DNA of 29,938 nt from an uncultured Verrucomicrobia subdivision 3 bacterium (GTDB lineage: Bacteria > Verrucomicrobiota > Verrucomicrobiae > Limisphaerales > UBA11358): assembly GCA_903921455.1 (NCBI GenBank), contig CAIXPZ010000232.1, positions 1 through 29,938 on the forward strand, given 5' to 3'. Each line of letters opens with the position of its first letter. Within the stretch, counting starts at the first letter, position 1. The notes beneath the pieces were generated by a model. The model saw only the letters and a list, made by a program, of their open reading frames with translations, made no database searches and was not told where the DNA came from. Made by a program: the position numbers and the translations under genes. Shown in pieces: positions 17,506 to 24,505 of the stretch.

Positions 17506-17845
17506 GGCCGGGGCGGATAGGCCAACGGTTTGTGAATGACTTGTGCACATTGCCAACAACTTTGACTTTTAGTCGAACGAAGTGGCCGCATAATGGCCAA
17601 TGATGAATTTACGAAGTGTGTGAAATGAAAACCTGAATTTAAGAATTTGGCCGGTAGGCCGAACGGAAAGGCCGCAGAACGATTGAAGCGCTCTGCGGCC
17701 AGACCGAGAACCAGCAAACGAAACGAGTCTCGTCGCCGATTCGCGTGAACAGTAACAGGCACAGTATTGTGTCGTTCCCACGAAAAGGCAAGGAGGCTCA
17801 ACGCCCTAAAATAAAAATGGGCGCGCAGTCGAACACCTAATCGTT
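17506..17845. other. 340-bp intergenic region with hairpins between defence operon and unknown gene pair
   Basis: No gene is supported here. A strong hairpin lies at 17670-17700: GGCCGCAGA (17670-17678) pairs perfectly with TCTGCGGCC (17692-17700). There is also a small palindrome ACGAG-T-CTCGT (17723-17733) and CACA-GTAT-TGTG. None has a T-tract, so an intrinsic terminator is not evident. The region probably carries the promoter of the following gene pair, but no standard -35/-10 pair stands out. Confidence 0.5.
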
Positions 17846-17855
17846 ATGAAACGAT
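17840..17855. promoter_or_regulatory. Palindrome that places the start codon in its loop
   Basis: ATCGTT (17840-17845), ATGA (17846-17849), AACGAT (17850-17855) is a perfect 6-bp inverted repeat. Its four-base centre contains the start codon of the 400-aa gene. In RNA it would hide the ATG in a hairpin loop; in DNA it would be a compact operator. If translation starts at ATG 17858 instead, the palindrome lies just upstream. Confidence 0.4.
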
Positions 17856-19048
17856 ACATGAAACCGAAGTTCCTCGAACAAATTGGGCGGGGACAACTAA
17901 GCCGGCTGCTGGAAAAATTCCAGCCAGACTTCACGGCCGATAACATCACCCTGCCACCGGACAACCTGGAGGATGGGGAATTCTACACGGCACTGGGCAA
18001 GCTGTCGGTCAGCGGGCCGGGACTGCCGGATAACTTCCGCGAGGCGCTGTTCAGCGTCGAGGCGATGGCCAACCCGTTTGCGCGGGCGCGACTGCTCCAA
18101 GCGGTGGCGATGGTCGGCATCACGATTGAACGCATCCAGACGGCGACGGATGCGGACATTGCGGTGCAAGTATTGCTGGCGGACCCGGCATTGTTTGGCC
18201 TCAAGCACGACGAGTCGCGCATCGCGGCGATGAGTTCCTTTGAATATCACGGGTGCGCCGAGCCGGTGGACCGGCGGCAAACCTTCACCGCGCCGACGAT
18301 GGAAGAATTGATGCGCATCAAAGCCGACATAGACACCTGGCTGGAAGAAGAACGCGACGGCGAAGAGCATGTGACGGAAATCGAGCGGCACGAGATGGAC
18401 GGGGAACACTGGTTCCTGATCCGGCGCGGCGACTCGTCCGTGCGCCTGCCGACGGTGGAAGGCCGCATCATCACGGTGCGGCACCTGCGACCGGCCCGCG
18501 ACGTGGTGGTGGTTTTGAACCTGGAACGGGACGAACTGCGGGTTCATGGCAAGACGACGGGAGAAAAGCGGATGCTGCGGGAATTGTTTGGCCGTCGTCT
18601 ATTTGGCGACCCGGACCATTTCTCGGTGCAGAAATCCTTCACGTTGAAACCGCTGCGCGATGACCTGCGGGAAGCGCTGACGGTGACACCGGGCCAGGGC
18701 ATTGACGAGATTGTGCTGGTCCATTTGGAAGAGCAACTGGATGGGGAGCATAACGTCAACATCCAGTGGAAAGTGGATGACCTGAGCGCTTACGCCGAAA
18801 CACCCCGCCCCTGGGCCGTGCCGCTGCGGGGCCGTTTGATCACGGCGGGTTTCCTGATCACCTTCACCGGCAACCCGACGAAGCCGCGCATGGTTTACCT
18901 GCGCGCGGGGAACAAATTGCGGCTGACGCGGCATTGTGACGCAGCGGCGGTGCATCGCTGGCTTTCCGAAAAGGGATTCCGCGACGTGGAAGAAGAACCC
19001 GTGAACCGCCTGACTCAATACAATGGAATCGCCGTGGTTAATAATTGA
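17846..19048 (+). CDS. Unrecognised 400-aa protein, first gene of a two-gene module
   Basis: I do not recognise this protein. It begins MKRYMKPKFLEQIGRGQL and is soluble and acidic, with no signal peptide or membrane segment. It contains a helical N-terminal half, a charged stretch (DTWLEEERDGEEHVTEIERH), then beta-rich segments (FLIRRGDSSVRLPTVEGRII, VVVVLNLERDELRVHGKTTG). No nucleotide-binding loop or nuclease signature is visible. ATG 17858 (MKPKFLEQ) is an alternative start. The gene overlaps the next by 26 bp, so they are coupled. Its place between a defence operon and the phage replication block makes it a candidate for a defence or element-control module. Confidence 0.65.
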   Translation: MKRYMKPKFLEQIGRGQLSRLLEKFQPDFTADNITLPPDNLEDGEFYTALGKLSVSGPGLPDNFREALFSVEAMANPFARARLLQAVAMVGITIERIQTATDADIAVQVLLADPALFGLKHDESRIAAMSSFEYHGCAEPVDRRQTFTAPTMEELMRIKADIDTWLEEERDGEEHVTEIERHEMDGEHWFLIRRGDSSVRLPTVEGRIITVRHLRPARDVVVVLNLERDELRVHGKTTGEKRMLRELFGRRLFGDPDHFSVQKSFTLKPLRDDLREALTVTPGQGIDEIVLVHLEEQLDGEHNVNIQWKVDDLSAYAETPRPWAVPLRGRLITAGFLITFTGNPTKPRMVYLRAGNKLRLTRHCDAAAVHRWLSEKGFRDVEEEPVNRLTQYNGIAVVNN

Positions 19049-20297
19049 GGGGGCACCGGAGGCGGCAGCCGCATTAACATGGAAACGCTGGCTGGGGCCG
19101 GCGTTTCCTGCGGTTGCCGCCGCGTGCCTATGCGACACCAAGCGGGAAGTTAAACGGGTTCCGTGTGAAAACGGGTGCGAGTGCAATCATCGCGTTCGCA
19201 AGGCGGAAAAATATATTTGGGACCGGATGACACCAGAGCAGAAAGCTGCACTACCGGACGTCCACCAGTGGGCTGAATTGCTTGTGGGCCGGTGCGAATG
19301 TGACGAGAACTGCGAGGACATTTTGCTGGCGAAGGCGGACGTGGCGGTGTGGGAGTTTGATTTGCGGAAATTAAGAACATCCGTTGCGAAGGCGCTGGGA
19401 TGCAGTGCGGCGACGACGCGGGCCACGGGTTATCCCCGAACGATTCAAGTCGCGGCGTTGGGCAATCCGGCGGTGCCGGTGATGCTGACGGTGCAACCGG
19501 ATCACGATCATTATCGAAATGCGGTCGTGGATTTAATGGGCCGGTTGCCGAAGGGATTCATACTGCTCACGCCGACGAAATTGGTTGATGAGGTCACGCT
19601 GGGATTGCTGACTAGGGCCAACGTGGGTTTTTATGATCTGGAATCGCATTTGGAACTGACAACTGTCGGCGGGCTGCGTGCGGACACGACGGCGGAAGCG
19701 TTGTTCGCGGCGCATGTGCCGGACCGGAAAGGCTTGCGGAACGGGACCGAGCGGGCGGCTGCTCGCCATGCCCTTCATCATGCCGGCAAAACATGCCGTG
19801 TGGTGTTTGATGGCAGCCCCGAATTTCTCCTGGAAAAAACGCTGGGAACAGAATACCTGGACTATCTGCTGCACCATCCAAATCAGCCCATTTCCGCCTA
19901 TGATTTGGAAATGAAAATCCGACCGGACAAAGCCAGAATCCGGCCGCGTGGATCCATCCAAAATAATCTGGACCCGGATACCATCCGGGCATACCTGCAA
20001 CGGTTGGACAAGCTCCGGCCAAAGAGGGAGGTGGCGGCCGAAGAAGGAAACCATGCGCTGGTGAAATCGTTGGACGAGGAAATTGGCGCGTTGGAGACCG
20101 AGGTGAATAAAAACGTTAGCGCCTCCGACCCTGGTGAGCGAGCACGCGGGAATGTCGGCAAGGCCATTTCTGCGGTCAAGCAAACCTTGAGCAAGGGCGT
20201 AACCTACGAAAAAGCCTTCGGGGAGCACATCGAACAACTCGTAAGCACGGGTTACGAGTGCATCTACAATCAACCGCAAGGGAATATTTGGCAATAG
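19023..20297 (+). CDS. Unrecognised 424-aa protein with a cysteine-rich N-terminal region, second gene of a two-gene module
   Basis: This protein is unrecognised but clearly coding. The N-terminal 100 residues carry a cysteine cluster: Cys35, Cys37, Cys48, Cys52, Cys54, His56, then Cys91, Cys93, Cys97 (patterns CxxxCxCxH and CxCxxxC), suggesting bound zinc. A basic helical stretch follows (KLRTSVAKALGCSAATTRA). Residues about 150-235 look alpha/beta (NAVVDLMGRLPKGFILLTPT). A charged region around 340-370 (EEIGALETEVNKN) may be coiled coil. The start overlaps the upstream gene by 26 bp without a visible Shine-Dalgarno, so translation is coupled. A strong terminator 55 bp after the stop ends the operon. 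Confidence 0.65.
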   Translation: MESPWLIIEGAPEAAAALTWKRWLGPAFPAVAAACLCDTKREVKRVPCENGCECNHRVRKAEKYIWDRMTPEQKAALPDVHQWAELLVGRCECDENCEDILLAKADVAVWEFDLRKLRTSVAKALGCSAATTRATGYPRTIQVAALGNPAVPVMLTVQPDHDHYRNAVVDLMGRLPKGFILLTPTKLVDEVTLGLLTRANVGFYDLESHLELTTVGGLRADTTAEALFAAHVPDRKGLRNGTERAAARHALHHAGKTCRVVFDGSPEFLLEKTLGTEYLDYLLHHPNQPISAYDLEMKIRPDKARIRPRGSIQNNLDPDTIRAYLQRLDKLRPKREVAAEEGNHALVKSLDEEIGALETEVNKNVSASDPGERARGNVGKAISAVKQTLSKGVTYEKAFGEHIEQLVSTGYECIYNQPQGNIWQ

Positions 20298-20327
20298 ACC
20301 GCTAAAATAATCTTCTGGGAAGTCAAC

Positions 20328-20343
20328 CTTCCCAATTGGGAAG
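20328..20343. promoter_or_regulatory. 16-bp perfect palindrome before the terminator
   Basis: CTTCCCAATTGGGAAG is a perfect palindrome lying 31 bp after the stop of the 424-aa gene and just ahead of the phage block. It can be a dimeric repressor operator (an XRE regulator is encoded at 20404) or a short RNA hairpin with an AATT loop. Function is inferred from symmetry and position. Confidence 0.4.
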
Positions 20344-20351
20344 CCTCATTT

Positions 20352-20394
20352 CCCGCCATTCAGGTAGCAGCCTGAATGGCGGGTTTTCTTTTTT
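20352..20394 (+). terminator. Strong rho-independent terminator
   Basis: CCCGCCATTCAGG (20352-20364) pairs perfectly with CCTGAATGGCGGG (20371-20383) around a 6-nt loop. It is followed at once by TTTTCTTTTTT. This 13-bp GC-rich stem plus T-tract is a textbook intrinsic terminator. It separates the unknown gene pair from the phage block, whose promoter must then lie within or after it, or be read through by antitermination. Confidence 0.92.
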
Positions 20395-20403
20395 ACCCGT
20401 CGG

Positions 20404-20631
20404 ATGGCGAAGCAGACGACGAAAAATATGAAAACTAAAAGCAATGCAGGTCAGGCGATGCGTGAAGCGCGGCGACGCCTGGGCTGGACACAACTGACCC
20501 TCGCGCAACGTGTGGGTTGCACGGAATCCCTGATCACCAAGATCGAGACGGGACGGGCTACGCCGGAACGGGAACTCAAGGAGGCCATCGCCAACGAGCT
20601 GAACATCCCGACATGGGAGGTGGGCGTATGA
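20404..20631 (+). CDS. XRE-family HTH transcriptional regulator
   Basis: This small regulator of 75 aa (67 if it starts at ATG 20428) has a complete Cro/cI-type fold: REARRRLGWTQLTLAQRVGCTESLITKIETGRATPERELKEAIANEL. It is the first gene of the phage block and overlaps the next gene as ATGA. The ATG at 20404 is only 10 nt beyond the terminator T-tract, so 20428 may be the true start. It probably controls early phage genes or lysogeny; the 16-bp palindrome at 20328 is a possible binding site. Confidence 0.82.
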   Translation: MAKQTTKNMKTKSNAGQAMREARRRLGWTQLTLAQRVGCTESLITKIETGRATPERELKEAIANELNIPTWEVGV

Positions 20632-20861
20632 AACCGGAAACCTCCATTCCGTTCATCCCGCTCACTACCGGCGAACTCGCCGTGGAGCCTTACATCAACA
20701 AAAAGGAAGTCGCGCGGCGCATGGGCCGGACGACTCGCGGCGTCGACAAGATGATGCGTCGCGGCCAGATCCCTTACTACAAGTGGGGTTATCGCTGTGC
20801 TTTCCGCTGGAGCGAAATCCAACAGCACCTCGCTGAAACCTGCCGCGTTTGCCGTTCGTAA
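20628..20861 (+). CDS. AlpA/excisionase-like winged-helix protein
   Basis: The 77-aa protein starts at ATG 20628, overlapping the upstream stop as ATGA. Its core PYINKKEVARRMGRTTRGVDKMMRRGQIPYYKWGYRCAFRWSEI is the standard MerR/AlpA-like HTH plus wing, close to the pattern of excisionases. These proteins bind att sites to favour excision or act as regulators. Being coupled to the XRE gene it likely forms the control pair of the element. Confidence 0.78.
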   Translation: MKPETSIPFIPLTTGELAVEPYINKKEVARRMGRTTRGVDKMMRRGQIPYYKWGYRCAFRWSEIQQHLAETCRVCRS

Positions 20862-20917
20862 TCGCCGGCCCCGAATTTTCCGCAACAACCATCAACATCA
20901 ACAAAATAAAAATAGTT

Positions 20918-21091
20918 ATGACAATACACAACCTCATCAACCTGGCCGGCACGGTCGTTTTCATCTACGCGCTGTGGATGGGCCTGCTCGGCCTCACCTA
21001 CATCCTGATGGATCTGTTTATGGACTGGCATGCCCGGTTCAAGCAGACCCGCAAAGACAAGGCCGCGAAAAATGGAAAGGGCGGCCAATGA
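20918..21091 (+). CDS. Small membrane protein, one or two transmembrane segments
   Basis: The 57-aa product begins MTIHNLINLAGTVVFIYALW and has a hydrophobic stretch of about 30 residues running through MGLLGLTYILMDLFM, followed by a basic tail (KQTRKDKAAKNGKGG). This predicts an inner-membrane protein with a cytoplasmic C-terminus. ATG 20918 is chosen over an upstream in-frame start because the hydrophobic segment begins there. The upstream leader is A-rich with no Shine-Dalgarno. It overlaps the next gene as ATGA. Function is unknown; phage early regions often carry such small membrane proteins. Confidence 0.6.
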   Translation: MTIHNLINLAGTVVFIYALWMGLLGLTYILMDLFMDWHARFKQTRKDKAAKNGKGGQ

Positions 21092-21714
21092 AAAACTCGC
21101 GCGAACGTGGAAAACGCGGCGAACGCCAATGGCGCGATGAACTACGCGCGAATGGCTACCACGCCCGGCGGGGCCAACAGTTTTCAGGAAGCCCCGAATC
21201 GCCCGACGTGGTTTGCGATGAACTGGCCTGGGCACATTTCGAGGTCAAGTTCGTCGAGCACCTGAACCTGTCGGCGGCGATGGCGCAAGCCCGCCGTGAT
21301 GCCGCCGGCAAGGCGGCGTTTGTAACGCATCGCAGAAATCGCTGGCCGTGGCTGGTGACGTTGGAAGCCGAGCGGTTTTACCGGTTCCTGCGCCGCGATC
21401 TCACGGGCGAATGGGCAGCGCGGATGGCGGCAGACTTCACGCCAGCCGCCGCGTGCGGTGAAGTGGATTGGATGCGGTGTGCCACCGCTGGCAAACGATT
21501 CAATATCCACGAACTCATGCGTCAGGCACAGCGCGACGCCGGCAAGCGCGTGGCGGTGGTAGCCCATCAAGATCGGGATGGCCGTTGGCTGGTCACCATC
21601 ACCGCCGAAACCTTCTTCAATTTCCTTCGCGGGGAGCTTCCGCTCCAGGGCACGGCGCCGGTGGCGCCGCGTTCCGAACGCGAGGAGAACAAACCAACAG
21701 AGCAAACAAAGTAA
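21088..21714 (+). CDS. PD-(D/E)XK nuclease (Holliday-junction resolvase-like) with an internal duplication
   Basis: The 208-aa protein starts at ATG 21088 in an ATGA overlap. The N-terminal part has a Hjc-like layout: Glu12 in GERQWRDEL, a basic ARRGQQFSG, then SPD (Asp40) and FEVK (Glu52, Lys54), the PD-(D/E)XK core. Residues 60-105 (NLSAAMAQARRDAAGK, then WLVTLEAERFYRFL) are repeated at 139-184 (NIHELMRQAQRDAGK, then WLVTITAETFFNFL). The second copy has EVD in place of EVK, so it is probably a non-catalytic half. It likely resolves or trims branched DNA during phage replication. Classification is from motifs; a VRR-type nuclease is an alternative. Confidence 0.75.
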   Translation: MKNSRERGKRGERQWRDELRANGYHARRGQQFSGSPESPDVVCDELAWAHFEVKFVEHLNLSAAMAQARRDAAGKAAFVTHRRNRWPWLVTLEAERFYRFLRRDLTGEWAARMAADFTPAAACGEVDWMRCATAGKRFNIHELMRQAQRDAGKRVAVVAHQDRDGRWLVTITAETFFNFLRGELPLQGTAPVAPRSEREENKPTEQTK

Positions 21715-21728
21715 CAACAGCAAAACGT

Positions 21729-22451
21729 ATGAAAATCAAATCAAACAGCGGCAACTTCAAACCCTGTCCCGAATACACCGGGCCGGCGGTTCTCGTGGAT
21801 GTGACGCCGCTCAAGACAGTGCAGACACAATACGGACCGAAAGAAAAATTCCGGTTCGTCTTTGAAATCGGCGAGACGAAGGACGACGGCACGCCTTGGT
21901 GCGTGTGGTCGGCACCGTTCACGCCGTCGTATCACGAAAACTCGGCGCTGCGGCCGTTCCTCCGCAAGTGGATGGGACGCGAGTTGTCGCCGGCGGAAGT
22001 CGAGAAATTCGACTTGGAGGAAATGATTGGTCGTCCCGCCCACATCACGGTCATCCACGAGCACTCGGATGGCGAGATTTACGCGAACATCGCGTTGATC
22101 ACGCCGGACAAGTCGGCGGAGCCGTTGACGCCTTCCGGCAAGTTCGTCCGCATGAAGGATCGTCCGCCGAAGGATGGGGCTGGCGGTCAGGGTGGCGGTT
22201 ATCGCCGCGCAGAACCGGCGAGCGATGCGAGCGCCGATCTGGGCGCGACGAAAATCCACGTCGGCAAGTGCAAGGGGCTGGAGGTTCGTGACCTGTCCCC
22301 GGAGCAAGTCGGCGCGCTGATTCAGAACTGGCTGCCGACGGCGAAGGCGAACGCCAAGCCGACGGCGGATGACAAGCGGCTCATCGCCGCGCTGGAATCC
22401 TGGCAGGCCGCGCAAGCGGCGAAACCGGCGGACGACGACGTGCCTTATTGA
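21729..22451 (+). CDS. Putative phage single-stranded DNA-binding protein with SSB-like acidic tail
   Basis: This 240-aa protein has a beta-rich N-terminal region (about 15-135: VLVDVTPLKTVQTQYGPKEK, PAHITVIHEHSDGEIYANIA) consistent with an OB-type fold. A glycine-rich linker (about 146-156) follows, then a small helical domain (KIHVGKCKGLEVRDLSPEQV). The C-terminus ends in DDDVPY, almost the same as the DDDIPF tip by which bacterial SSB recruits partner proteins. Genes on both sides encode recombination and replication enzymes, fitting a phage SSB. The start at 21729 follows the previous stop by 14 nt without a Shine-Dalgarno. The assignment rests on tail, layout and context, not on a recognised family profile. 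Confidence 0.6.
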   Translation: MKIKSNSGNFKPCPEYTGPAVLVDVTPLKTVQTQYGPKEKFRFVFEIGETKDDGTPWCVWSAPFTPSYHENSALRPFLRKWMGRELSPAEVEKFDLEEMIGRPAHITVIHEHSDGEIYANIALITPDKSAEPLTPSGKFVRMKDRPPKDGAGGQGGGYRRAEPASDASADLGATKIHVGKCKGLEVRDLSPEQVGALIQNWLPTAKANAKPTADDKRLIAALESWQAAQAAKPADDDVPY

Positions 22452-22537
22452 GTCGTGAAACCACAACAACCGCGTGGAGGGGCGGTGCGTGCCGCACTGG
22501 CATCCAACGTCCCTCCACGCAACCACCGAAAATTTTT

Positions 22538-23200
22538 ATGCACTCCACTTTTGTATTTGATTTGGAAACCGGGCCTTTGGCGGAAAGCGAATTATCAGCG
22601 CTACTCCCACCGTTCGACCCGACGGAAGTTAAAACGGGCAATTTGAAAGATCCCGCGAAGATTGCGGAGAAGATTGCCGAGGCCGAGGCGAATCATCGCC
22701 GCGACTTTTTCGACAAGGCGGCGCTGGACCCGCTCACGGGCCGGGTCATCGCCATCGGGATGCTCGACCTGGAGACGGATAAGTTTTTCATCATCGGTCA
22801 CGATGATGAGGCGCGGACGCTGACGGAATTTTGGGAGGCGTCGCAAGGCGAGATGGGCCGGCTCAATTCAATGCTGGGCTTCAATATCTTCAACTTCGAT
22901 CTGCCGTTCCTGATCCGCCGGTCGTGGAAGCATCGCATCAAGGTGCCGTTCGGCATCCGGCGCGGGCGGTATTGGGGCGACCAGTTGGTTGACCTCCGCG
23001 ACGCCTGGCAACTTGGCGACCGCCAAGCGCGCGGGAGTCTGGACACCATCGCGCGCCACCTCGGCGTGGGCGCGAAGAATGGCGACGGCAAAGCCTTCGC
23101 GGAACTGTGGCTGAACGACCGCCCGAAGGCGGAAGCGTATCTGCGCAACGACATTCAACTCACCGCCAAGGTTGCTGATGCACTCGGAATCATTATCTGA
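22538..23200 (+). CDS. DEDDy-type 3'-5' exonuclease (PolB exonuclease-like)
   Basis: The 220-aa protein has the three exonuclease motifs of the RNase H-like DnaQ/PolB family: Exo I FDLET (Asp8, Glu10), Exo II GFNIFNFDLPFL (Asp121) and Exo III YLRND (Tyr201, Asp205), the YxxxD spacing of DEDDy enzymes. It would degrade single-stranded DNA 3' to 5' in phage recombination or proofreading; no polymerase domain is attached. It starts at ATG 22538 after an AT-rich leader without a Shine-Dalgarno and overlaps the helicase gene by about 20 bp. Confidence 0.82.
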   Translation: MHSTFVFDLETGPLAESELSALLPPFDPTEVKTGNLKDPAKIAEKIAEAEANHRRDFFDKAALDPLTGRVIAIGMLDLETDKFFIIGHDDEARTLTEFWEASQGEMGRLNSMLGFNIFNFDLPFLIRRSWKHRIKVPFGIRRGRYWGDQLVDLRDAWQLGDRQARGSLDTIARHLGVGAKNGDGKAFAELWLNDRPKAEAYLRNDIQLTAKVADALGIII

Positions 23201-24503
23201 CCCGCTGCTGCCGATGATGTCGGACGCGGATTACGAAAAGCTGGCTGACGCCGTGCTGACTCCGGAAAACCGGTTTCATGCTCACGCCCAAGCCGGGCGG
23301 AATTGCTTCCTCACCGGCGCGGGCGGCACGGGCAAGTCCACCCAGCTCCGCGAGTTCATCGCGGAGTGTCCCCGCCGCGTCAGTGTCACCGCGCCGACCG
23401 GCGTGGCGGCGCTGAACGTCGGCGGCATGACGATTCATCGTTTCTGCGGAATGCTGATTGGTCCGGCGGCGGGCCAGTCGAACGAAGATTACTTCAACCA
23501 ACTGCAACGCGATCCGCGGCCGTCCATCAAGGCCGGGTTCAATCGCGTTCGCCGCTGCGAAGTGCTGGTGATTGATGAAATTTCCATGCTGCCGGGGCGG
23601 CAATTCGAGTTCGTCGAATTTCTGTTCCGCCGGCTGCGTGGCCGCGACGTTCCGTTCGGGGGCTGCCAAATCATCGCTACGGGCGATTTCCTGCAACTGC
23701 CGCCGGTGCGGAAGTCGGACGCGGAGCGTTACGATTGGGCGTTTCAATCGCCCGCGTGGGCGGCGGCAGAGTTCCGCACGTTCGTTCTCGAACGTGTCCG
23801 GCGGCAGGATGAGCCGGGCTTTGTCCGCGCGCTGGCGGATTTTCGCATCGGTCGCGTGTGGGGCGACACCGCGCGCATTTTGCAAGCGCGGGTGCGCTCG
23901 AATCCGCCATCGGCGATGACGCGGCTGTTCACGCACAACTTGCAAGTGGACAAGTGGAATCATTTCCAGCTTTCCGATCTGCCGGGCGATGAAACCGTTT
24001 TGGAGGCGCAGCAATCCGGGCCTGACCATCAGCGGGAATTTCTCACGAAAAATCTGCTGACGCCGCAAACGCTGCAACTCAAGCCGGGGGCCTTGGTGAT
24101 GTTCACCGTCAACAAGACCGAGTCGGGGTCGCAAAATCCGCTCTTCGTCAACGGTCAGTTGGGGACGGTGCTGGACGTCACGCCGGGCGCGGTGCTGGTG
24201 AAGGCCAAGACTGGTGCCGAGATTTATGTCGAGCGTTTCACCTGGCGCTATGACCAGCAGGACGATGGTTCGGCAACCTTCAGCCAATTCCCCTTGCGGC
24301 TGGCGTGGGCCATGACGATTCACAAGGCGCAAGGGCTGACGCTCGACGCGGCGTTTCTGGACATCCGCGCCGCGCGGGAGCCGGGTCAGGCTTATGTGGC
24401 GGTGTCGCGGGTGCGGTCGCTGGCCGGTTTGAATTTCAAGGAATGGTTCAAGGGCGTCCATGTGTCGCCGGAGGCCATCGAGTTTTACAAGGCGATGAAT
24501 TGA
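23178..24503 (+). CDS. Pif1/Dda-like superfamily 1B DNA helicase
   Basis: The product of about 441 aa shows SF1B helicase motifs: motif I GAGGTGKS (Lys53), Ia TAPTGVAALNVGGMTIHRF, motif II DEISM (133-137), motif III GDFLQLPPV, and C-terminal motifs AMTIHKAQGLTLD and AYVAVSRVRSL. These are diagnostic of Pif1 and Dda enzymes, which unwind DNA 5' to 3'. The ATG at 23178 overlaps the exonuclease end; ATGs at 23214 and 23217 are alternatives and neither has a clear Shine-Dalgarno. It belongs to the phage replication module and precedes the primase gene by 2 bp. Confidence 0.9.
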   Translation: MHSESLSDPLLPMMSDADYEKLADAVLTPENRFHAHAQAGRNCFLTGAGGTGKSTQLREFIAECPRRVSVTAPTGVAALNVGGMTIHRFCGMLIGPAAGQSNEDYFNQLQRDPRPSIKAGFNRVRRCEVLVIDEISMLPGRQFEFVEFLFRRLRGRDVPFGGCQIIATGDFLQLPPVRKSDAERYDWAFQSPAWAAAEFRTFVLERVRRQDEPGFVRALADFRIGRVWGDTARILQARVRSNPPSAMTRLFTHNLQVDKWNHFQLSDLPGDETVLEAQQSGPDHQREFLTKNLLTPQTLQLKPGALVMFTVNKTESGSQNPLFVNGQLGTVLDVTPGAVLVKAKTGAEIYVERFTWRYDQQDDGSATFSQFPLRLAWAMTIHKAQGLTLDAAFLDIRAAREPGQAYVAVSRVRSLAGLNFKEWFKGVHVSPEAIEFYKAMN

Positions 24504-24505
24504 AT

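Noticed and set aside
17670..17700. Intrinsic terminator after the DUF499 gene
   Set aside because: The 9-bp stem is perfect, but the loop is 13 nt and no T-tract follows, so I list it only as a hairpin.
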